Below the pieces are notes generated by a model that was not told the DNA's origin, did no database searches, and saw only the letters and a program-made list of their open reading frames with translations. Shown in pieces: positions 59,077 through 64,000 of a stretch of 64,000 bases of DNA. The position numbers and the translations under genes are program-made. The stretch is from an uncultured Clostridia bacterium. GTDB lineage: Bacteria; Bacillota; Clostridia; Christensenellales; Borkfalkiaceae. The stretch lies in assembly GCA_934249215.1 (NCBI GenBank), contig CAKQKN010000106.1, forward strand, positions 1 through 64,000, in the 5' to 3' direction. Every line of letters begins with the position of its first letter. The first letter of the stretch is position 1.

Positions 59077-60609
59077 ATGAGTTTGATAATCGATAAAATA
59101 AGAAAATCCGACGAACGGTTCGGCAGAATAAGAGCGGAAGAAGCGGTCTACGAAAAAAAAGCGAAAAAACTAACCGTAACCTTTCTTTTAAGCAAGCATT
59201 TCACCGCCGACGACGAACGCAAAATCGCCGAAATGATAAAGGACGAACTGCCTTTCGCGAGCGTCAGCGTAACGATACGTAAAACGATATGCACGCCCGA
59301 CGTCGCCGCCCGCAGGATTTGCGCTTTCATAAACGAAACTTGCACGCCCGTAAGGGACAGAATAACCGAATCCGACCTGAAAGTCACGGTAGGCGAGAAC
59401 GTCGCCTTCATCGACGTGAGCGCGGAAGCGGACGTCTGCTCGTACCTTAAAACAAAGGATTTCGAAACTTCGCTCGGCGAATATCTGAAAGGGTATTTCT
59501 GCGAGGATTTCGTCGTAAAATACATTCCTCGCGCCGACGTGGACGCGTCCGACGTGCTTGCCGACGAAAAGATCGACTACGCCCGCATCGAAGCCATCCC
59601 CCCGCGCTATTTCAAGGTGGACTCGGTGACGCGCTTGCTTTCGAACGACGAAACCAACGAGGTCATGTACATACAGGACGCCGCCGAAAGAACGGGCGAT
59701 CTCTATATCGCGGGCAAGATCGTATCCATCCGCGAAAAAATGACGAAAACGGGCAAGCCTTTCTTCATTTACGACCTTAACGACGGAACGGGCAGAATGT
59801 CCGGCTCGCTTTTCACCGACAACAAAGCCACTCTCAAAAAACTCGAAAAACTGCAAGAGGGGAGCGAGGTCATAATGTTCGGTCACGGCGAAGTAACCGA
59901 CGCCGGCTACCACCGGTTCTCGATAAAATCGATCAATTTCTGCGAACTGCCCAAGGATTTCGTCTATCAGGAACGGCAATCCCGCCGCGCGCCCGAAAGT
60001 TATCTCGTCGTCAGCCCGACGCCCGTCGAAGAAGTTCGCCAGACCAGTCTTTTTCACACGGATATCGGCATCCCCGAATGCTTCAAGGGTACTAACATCG
60101 TCGTAATCGACCTCGAAACGACGGGGACTTCCCCCTCGGACGACCACATAACCGAAATCGGCGCGATAAGGCTCGTCGACGGCAAAGTAACCGAAAAATT
60201 CGCAACTATGGTCAACCCGGAGCGCAAGATCCCCGAAATCGTCGTCGAACTCACGGGTATAACCGACGAAATGGTGGCGGACGCCCCCGTGTTCTCGGAA
60301 GTCGCCGGCGATCTTTATAAATTCTGTTACGGCAGCATAATCGTCGCTCACAACATCGGCTTCGACTATCCTTTCATCAAGAACATGTCCAAGCCTTGCG
60401 GCTATCTTTATTCGAACCGCGGCATCGACACGCTCGCTTTGTCGCGCGCCGTTCTGCCGTCCCTTTCCAACCACAAACTGAACACCGTGTGCGATCATTT
60501 CGGGATCGAATTTTTGCACCACCGTGCCTACAGCGACGCCCTCGCGACGGCGCAAATGCTTATTGAACTCGTCCGTTTAAAAGGCAGTTTCCCCGACTTC
60601 GACGTCTGA
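59077..60609 (+). CDS. PolC-like protein reduced to N-terminal, OB-fold and exonuclease domains, 510 aa
   Basis: Residues 1-200 resemble the N-terminal domain of PolC, the Gram-positive replicative polymerase. An OB fold follows (about 205-290: 'L-Y-I-A-G-K-I-V-S-I-R-E-K-M-T-K-T-G-K-P-F'), then a DEDDh exonuclease (about 335-505) with V-I-D-L-E-T-T-G, V-A-H-N-I-G-F-D and H-R-A-Y-S-D-A-L. The PHP domain and the whole polymerase core (about 900 residues) are absent, and no polymerase fragment follows in any frame. ispG-polC is a common gene order, so this may have descended from polC. The start ATG lacks a good ribosome binding site. Catalytic residues of the exonuclease are intact. Confidence 0.8.
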   Translation: MSLIIDKIRKSDERFGRIRAEEAVYEKKAKKLTVTFLLSKHFTADDERKIAEMIKDELPFASVSVTIRKTICTPDVAARRICAFINETCTPVRDRITESDLKVTVGENVAFIDVSAEADVCSYLKTKDFETSLGEYLKGYFCEDFVVKYIPRADVDASDVLADEKIDYARIEAIPPRYFKVDSVTRLLSNDETNEVMYIQDAAERTGDLYIAGKIVSIREKMTKTGKPFFIYDLNDGTGRMSGSLFTDNKATLKKLEKLQEGSEVIMFGHGEVTDAGYHRFSIKSINFCELPKDFVYQERQSRRAPESYLVVSPTPVEEVRQTSLFHTDIGIPECFKGTNIVVIDLETTGTSPSDDHITEIGAIRLVDGKVTEKFATMVNPERKIPEIVVELTGITDEMVADAPVFSEVAGDLYKFCYGSIIVAHNIGFDYPFIKNMSKPCGYLYSNRGIDTLALSRAVLPSLSNHKLNTVCDHFGIEFLHHRAYSDALATAQMLIELVRLKGSFPDFDV

Positions 60610-60694
60610 GCCGTAAATTCATTTTTTTGAACTGTAAACTCATTTTAGTCAACAGATAGATCGAGTGCGGATCAATCATTTTTAAGAATCTTCA

Positions 60695-61231
60695 ATGTTG
60701 AATAAGTGCAAGGAATATAAGAAAAAGCAGTTTAAAAAACTGATGAAAAAGATGCGACAAGATCCGAAAAATGGGTTGAGTCTGTTTTACGACGAATATG
60801 CAAAAATGCTCACGATAACTTCGGAAGTCTTTTGCCGTTCGAAGGTTATGGCTAAAGAAGTTGTGTCCGAGGTTCTGGTAAAAGTCTGGAACTTGTCGAA
60901 GTGCAACGTCGAAATCGATAATCCCGACGGTTTCATTTATGTTATGACCGTCAATACGGCAAAGGATAAAATGCGAAAGCGGCAATTGCTTCCGCTTGAC
61001 GAAGAAACCGTATGGACTGACGGCGAGATAGAAAAAGTAATCGACGAACATTCTTTTTACTTTAAGATAAAAGATTTATCCGAAACGGAGCAAACGATTA
61101 TGATATACAAATTCGTTTTGCTTTATACGTTCGACGAGATTGCAGACGAACTCCGCAAACCGCTTTCGACCGTGACTTCCGCTTATTACAGAGCGTTGGA
61201 TAAAATAAAAAAGAAAGAAGAAAAGTCATAA
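60695..61231 (+). CDS. Sigma-70 family (ECF-type) RNA polymerase sigma factor, 178 aa
   Basis: Region 2-like 'L-F-Y-D-E-Y-A-K-M-L-T-I-T-S-E-V-F' and 'V-V-S-E-V-L-V-K-V-W' occur at residues about 30-70. Region 4 is at about 122-175: 'L-S-E-T-E-Q-T-I-M-I-Y-K-F-V-L-L-Y-T-F-D-E' and 'L-S-T-V-T-S-A-Y-Y-R-A-L-D-K-I-K'. No sigma-1.1 or region 3, so an extracytoplasmic function type. The identical promoter-like elements at 61296-61335 and 63431-63470 are likely its targets. The membrane protein at 62624 is a candidate anti-sigma factor. Base composition is more A/T-rich than in the core genes, suggesting transfer. Confidence 0.85.
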   Translation: MLNKCKEYKKKQFKKLMKKMRQDPKNGLSLFYDEYAKMLTITSEVFCRSKVMAKEVVSEVLVKVWNLSKCNVEIDNPDGFIYVMTVNTAKDKMRKRQLLPLDEETVWTDGEIEKVIDEHSFYFKIKDLSETEQTIMIYKFVLLYTFDEIADELRKPLSTVTSAYYRALDKIKKKEEKS

Positions 61232-61295
61232 ATTTGCCACAAAATTCGTCGTAAAATCTGCGAAAAATAAAAAAGTAAAAATTTTTTTATTTCTT

Positions 61296-61335
61296 TGAAT
61301 AAAAAACCGCCTATCGGTTCGTCATATAAGTGAAG
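61296..61335 (+). promoter_or_regulatory. ECF-type promoter of the C39-like protease gene
   Basis: TGAATAAAAAAC (61296-61307), 12 bp, CGTCATATAAGTGAAG (61320-61335). Sequence and spacing match the site at 63431-63470 exactly. CGTC in the -10 is typical for ECF sigma factors. Confidence 0.75.
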
Positions 61336-61354
61336 AACCAATAGGAGGTTAAGT

Positions 61355-62236
61355 ATGAAAAACACAAAAGCAGTCGGATTTGCGATCGCGGCGGCAATAA
61401 CGTTAAGTTTATTGTCCGTGTCCTTTGCTCGTCCGACAACGACAAAAGCGGAAACGGCGGGGCTTGCGGAAACGCGACAGACCGCAGTGCAAAGCATGAA
61501 CAACGCGGATTTTGCGCAACAAAACGTCGATTTGGCGGATCGAAGTTTTCTGGATTTCATTTTATCCGACGCAAATTTCGCGGGAAACGTCGAATATTCC
61601 CGTTCGCCGCTTTACGACGCGGAATTGCAGACGAGCGGCATACAATACGCTTTTACGATCGGCAACGCGTCGGGCTATGCTTTATTAGCCGAAATCAAAG
61701 GCGAAAACAAAACTTTCTTCGAAGTGGAAGAACTGTTTTACGACAAGCCGTCGCCGTTTCGCGAAAGCTCGGGACTTCCGGTGTATGTGACTCACGGAGT
61801 ATATCTCGACTATAGGTCGGGTGATTTTTACGATCTGAAGAGCGGCGATCTTGTGGAAAAGACGCTCGTCGCGGAGTTTTCGGAGCGCGGTTTCGGCTAT
61901 CGCGGGCTTCGAGAGTTCGAATCTCGTTACCAGACCGTCGGCTACGCAAGCAAAGACGTTTCGTCATATAGTATACAATATGACTTGCCGAGTTATTACG
62001 GCACGCCGGATTCCACGACTTGCGCCACAATTGCGGGGACGATCGTGCTCGGCTATTACGACAGATTTTATGAGGAATTGATTCCGAATTATCAAGTCTA
62101 CACGCGATTGGGAACTCGGGTGAAATATAAAGCCCTTTCCCAAAACATATTGGATTTGTCGAGCGAATTATACGATCTGATGGGTGGCGAGCGCGAACAT
62201 CTCGGCACGACTATTCCGAATTTCAAGACGGAATGA
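61355..62236 (+). pseudogene. C39-like secreted cysteine protease, N-terminal part (frameshifted), 293 aa
   Basis: A signal peptide (residues 1-31) is followed by a pro-region and a papain-like domain: the catalytic Cys is in S-T-T-C-A-T-I-A-G-T-I-V-L-G-Y-Y-D near 226-242. The frame ends at TGA 62234-62236, but the next frame continues the same domain from 62233, including the catalytic His. One missing G in ACGGAATG (expected ACGGGAATG, reading F-K-T-G-M-N) explains the break. The stop and the next ATG overlap (ATGA), so coupled translation of two chains is possible, but a frameshift mutation or an assembly error is simpler. Confidence 0.8.
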
Positions 62237-62616
62237 ATACATATGTAAAAAGTAAAGGTCGATCATATTCGACTACGAGCGTTTTATCGTCGGGTAAGTT
62301 TGACTTCGAAAAATATAAAACGTCCGTCGAAAATAACAAGCCCGTGGTGTTGTTTCTGAGTAGTTTTGCGATAAAGGATTACATAACGCAAGAGGGGACG
62401 ACCGACACGATAAAGAGCGATTTTTCGAAGACTCCGCATGTTGTCGTCGGTTGCGGCTATGAAGTGCATAAATATTTCAATTCGGCGGGACAAGTGACGG
62501 ATACGCGAATTTATTTAAAGGTTTCGACCGGTTTAACCGATTACTTACTGAATTATCTGAATATCAACGGCGGATTAAGCGAGATTGACCGCGCGATTTC
62601 CGTTGACATAAGTTGA
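62233..62616 (+). pseudogene. C39-like protease, C-terminal part, 127 aa
   Basis: Continues the protease fold: K-T-S-V-E-N-N-K-P-V-V-L-F-L (strand with the substrate-binding region) and S-K-T-P-H-V-V-V-G-C-G-Y-E, containing the catalytic His. It lacks a signal peptide and the Cys, so it has no stand-alone activity. It lies one frame off the N-terminal part. Confidence 0.8.
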
Positions 62617-62623
62617 GGACAAA

Positions 62624-63289
62624 ATGGAAGATAGGGATATTGAACAACGAATCGAGAAAAGTGCGGAGAATATCGAAACAAGGGAATTTTCTTCGGTATG
62701 GAGCGACATAAAGCACAAAGTCGACTCGCGGGAAGTTTTGGAACGCAAGCGTTTCAATCGTCTGATTGCGGTGGCGGCGTCGCTGGCAATTTTGATTATA
62801 GGTTGTTCGATCTTGTTGCCGATAGCCATAAAGCGCAACAACGATAAAGAACAGTCCTATTTTCTCGAGCAGTTCGGCGCGGTTGCCGTTGCCGAAACCG
62901 AGTTTTTTGAAACGCTCGACAAAGAGAAGATCGAACACGTTGACTTTTCTCGTTTCGTTCGATCGAATTGCTGTTTGCTAAAAACCAGGGACGGTATAAC
63001 CGGCGGCGGTGCGATAGAACTTTCTGACGATGCCGACGAGCCCACGTTCATCTTGTCCATACTTTTTTATGCCGACAGCGTAAAAAACTTCGAATTAAAT
63101 TCCCCGAAATACGATTTAGCTTACGAATCGAACGGTGCCGTCGTGCGTTATCGTCTGGTCGAATCCTATCCGGAAGAAAACTGGTACGTATACGAGTTGC
63201 GCGCGAACTACAATTCGGTAAACTATGCCATGGAATACACTTGTTTTGTTGAAGATATAGAACCCTTTTTTAACGAATTTTTTAAATAA
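62624..63289 (+). CDS. One-span membrane protein, candidate anti-sigma factor, 221 aa
   Basis: Residues 1-45 form a charged cytoplasmic helix-rich part, 46-68 ('L-I-A-V-A-A-S-L-A-I-L-I-I-G-C-S-I-L-L-P-I-A-I') one membrane helix, and 70-221 an extracytoplasmic domain. This layout is typical of anti-sigma factors and regulators encoded beside ECF sigma genes, but no ZAS motif is visible, so the assignment is inference. GAGGA precedes ATG 62624, 7 nt after the previous stop. Confidence 0.6.
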   Translation: MEDRDIEQRIEKSAENIETREFSSVWSDIKHKVDSREVLERKRFNRLIAVAASLAILIIGCSILLPIAIKRNNDKEQSYFLEQFGAVAVAETEFFETLDKEKIEHVDFSRFVRSNCCLLKTRDGITGGGAIELSDDADEPTFILSILFYADSVKNFELNSPKYDLAYESNGAVVRYRLVESYPEENWYVYELRANYNSVNYAMEYTCFVEDIEPFFNEFFK

Positions 63290-63299
63290 ACGGCTTAAG

Positions 63300-63341
63300 A
63301 TGCGGCGTGTTGACTAAAGAAAATCAATGCGCCGCATTTTT
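63300..63341 (+). terminator. Terminator of the sigma/protease operon
   Basis: ATGCGGCG (63300-63307) pairs with CGCCGCAT (63330-63337), inner TTGA/TCAA pairing, then TTTTT. Confidence 0.85.
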
Positions 63342-63430
63342 CAAAAAATATATGTTTGCTCGATTATTCGGCTTGCGAAAAATCCGTTCATAGGCGCATA
63401 AAAAAACATTTTAAAAAATTTTTAAAAAAG

Positions 63431-63470
63431 TGAATAAAAAACGTCGACTTCCTTCGTCATATAAGTGAAG
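63431..63470 (+). promoter_or_regulatory. ECF-type promoter before the last gene
   Basis: TGAATAAAAAAC (63431-63442), 12 bp, CGTCATATAAGTGAAG (63455-63470); identical motif and spacing to 61296-61335. Confidence 0.75.
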
Positions 63471-63487
63471 AGTGTAAAGAGATACTA

Positions 63488-63630
63488 TGCATTGTCCTTT
63501 TTACGTCTTGAAAAAATGAGGAGGTGCAGCCCGGTGTGAGATTTTTCTGATGTCTTATATTAAAAATGGAGTATTGAAAAAATGAAAAGAAAATTAGCAT
63601 TGTTTTCTAATTTTCAAACGAGGAAAGAAT
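63488..63630 (+). other. Leader with tiny reading frames
   Basis: After the ECF promoter come short frames: ATG 63487 (M-H-C-P-F-Y-V-L-K-K, stop), overlapping ATGAGGAGG (M-R-R-C-S-P-V, stop), and ATG 63581 (18 codons, M-K-R-K-L-A-L-F-S-N-F-Q-T-R-K-E-Y-V). None is certain; the AGGAGG motif would serve a downstream start. Confidence 0.35.
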
Positions 63631-63960
63631 ATGTTTGATTGGCTAAAGGATTATGATAAATCCCGAAAAGAAGTATATCAAAACTTGCCAAGCAAGTTTT
63701 ATGAAAATCGAATAAAATATTGTTATTTTATATGGATTTTAGATTCGGTCGGGTTTGCTATTACAGCGCTGGTATGCGCAATAAAGTTGGCTTGGTGGGG
63801 AGCTCTTTTCCCGCTTTTAATGATTCTTATGATCAGCTGTATTTTTTACAAAGGAATAAAAGGATTAAAAGAAAACTACAATAAAGCTCTTTTAAGAGAA
63901 GCAAAACAAAAAGAAGAACAGGAGAAAAAGAATGAAAACAATGCGCTCCCGTCATCCTGA
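63631..63960 (+). CDS. Small two-span membrane protein, 109 aa
   Basis: Two hydrophobic segments (about residues 30-50 and 55-75) with a charged N-terminus and a Lys/Glu-rich C-terminal helix. GAGGAAAG precedes ATG 63631. Codons are markedly A/T-rich compared with the core genes. The last codons and the stop lie inside a copy of the dispersed 48-bp repeat (from 63948), so the C-terminus (A-L-P-S-S) was probably created by repeat insertion. Function unknown. Confidence 0.65.
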   Translation: MFDWLKDYDKSRKEVYQNLPSKFYENRIKYCYFIWILDSVGFAITALVCAIKLAWWGALFPLLMILMISCIFYKGIKGLKENYNKALLREAKQKEEQEKKNENNALPSS

Positions 63961-64000
63961 GTCTTGCCCGCTTGTTCGGCTTCCGAAGGATCTAGCCGCA
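63948..64000 (-). repeat. Copy of the 48-bp intergenic repeat, reverse orientation, cut by the window end
   Basis: On the minus strand it reads 'TAGATCCTTCGGAAG ... CTCAGGATGACGGG', matching the units at 3255-3907. Confidence 0.8.

Overview
The window looks like the chromosome of a low-GC-lineage Gram-positive bacterium (Bacillota, class Clostridia) whose own base composition is fairly balanced. Supporting this are the sporulation pair yqfC-yqfD, the gene order yqfC-yqfD-phoH-7TM/HD-ybeY-era-yqzL-recO, a Bacillus-type LexA box, SecG, an ECF-type vitamin transporter subunit next to coaX, and strong AGGAGG ribosome binding sites. An uncultured gut member of the Christensenellales/Borkfalkia type is my best guess, but the lineage cannot be fixed from sequence reading alone.

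Region 1 (1-13.3 kb) is a phage-derived head and DNA-packaging block: an ArpU-like regulator candidate behind a consensus promoter overlapped by a LexA box, terminase large subunit, a possible small terminase, a tiny zinc-ribbon protein, a P22-type portal, scaffold, major capsid protein, connector, a gp10-like head-closure protein and a few unknown proteins including a long coiled coil. No integrase, repressor, tail fibre or lysis gene is visible. All reading frames are open and the codon use resembles the host genes, so this is either an old domesticated capsid module or part of a prophage that continues left of the window. A 1 kb stretch of intergenic repeats interrupts it.

Region 2 (13.4-20.2 kb) holds a large type IV pilin-like protein with its own promoter and 200-nt leader, a cell-surface lipoprotein, tRNA-Leu(GAG), a nitroreductase, a pair of small winged-helix/membrane proteins and an SGNH hydrolase. 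Region 3 (20.2-43.4 kb) is core housekeeping: uvrB, uvrA, prfA, trpS, a DUF5685/J-like pair, an rlmD/rumA-type rRNA methylase, rpsB-tsf, a cation/proton antiporter, mgtC-like, tpiA, gpmI, secG, rnr, smpB and a DnaQ-like exonuclease. Region 4 (43.4-60.6 kb) has a candidate small RNA, a zinc-ribbon multi-membrane-span protein, an SOS-controlled but interrupted Y-family polymerase with a YolD-like partner, pgk, the yqfC-to-recO cluster, a Cys/Gly-rich small protein, an ECF S-component with coaX, ispG, and a PolC-like protein that lacks the PHP and polymerase parts. Region 5 (60.6-64 kb) is an accessory module: a sigma factor, a C39-like cysteine protease broken by a frameshift, a one-span membrane protein, and a small membrane protein. 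Two identical ECF-type promoters suggest they form one regulon.

Two signals cut across the gene annotation. First, an imperfect palindromic 16-bp core, CTATAAGTCGATTATC, mostly flanked by an A-run and a T-run, recurs at least eleven times, always 9-66 bp downstream of a stop codon, and twice more inside genes (rnr, ybeY). I recognise no described element matching it. Second, a longer dispersed repeat of the 'AGATCC(T/C)TCGGAAG ... CTCGGGATGACG' type occurs at 3.2-3.9 kb, 17.25 kb and 63.95 kb. The SOS response appears at two places: the start of the phage block and the Y-family polymerase promoter.
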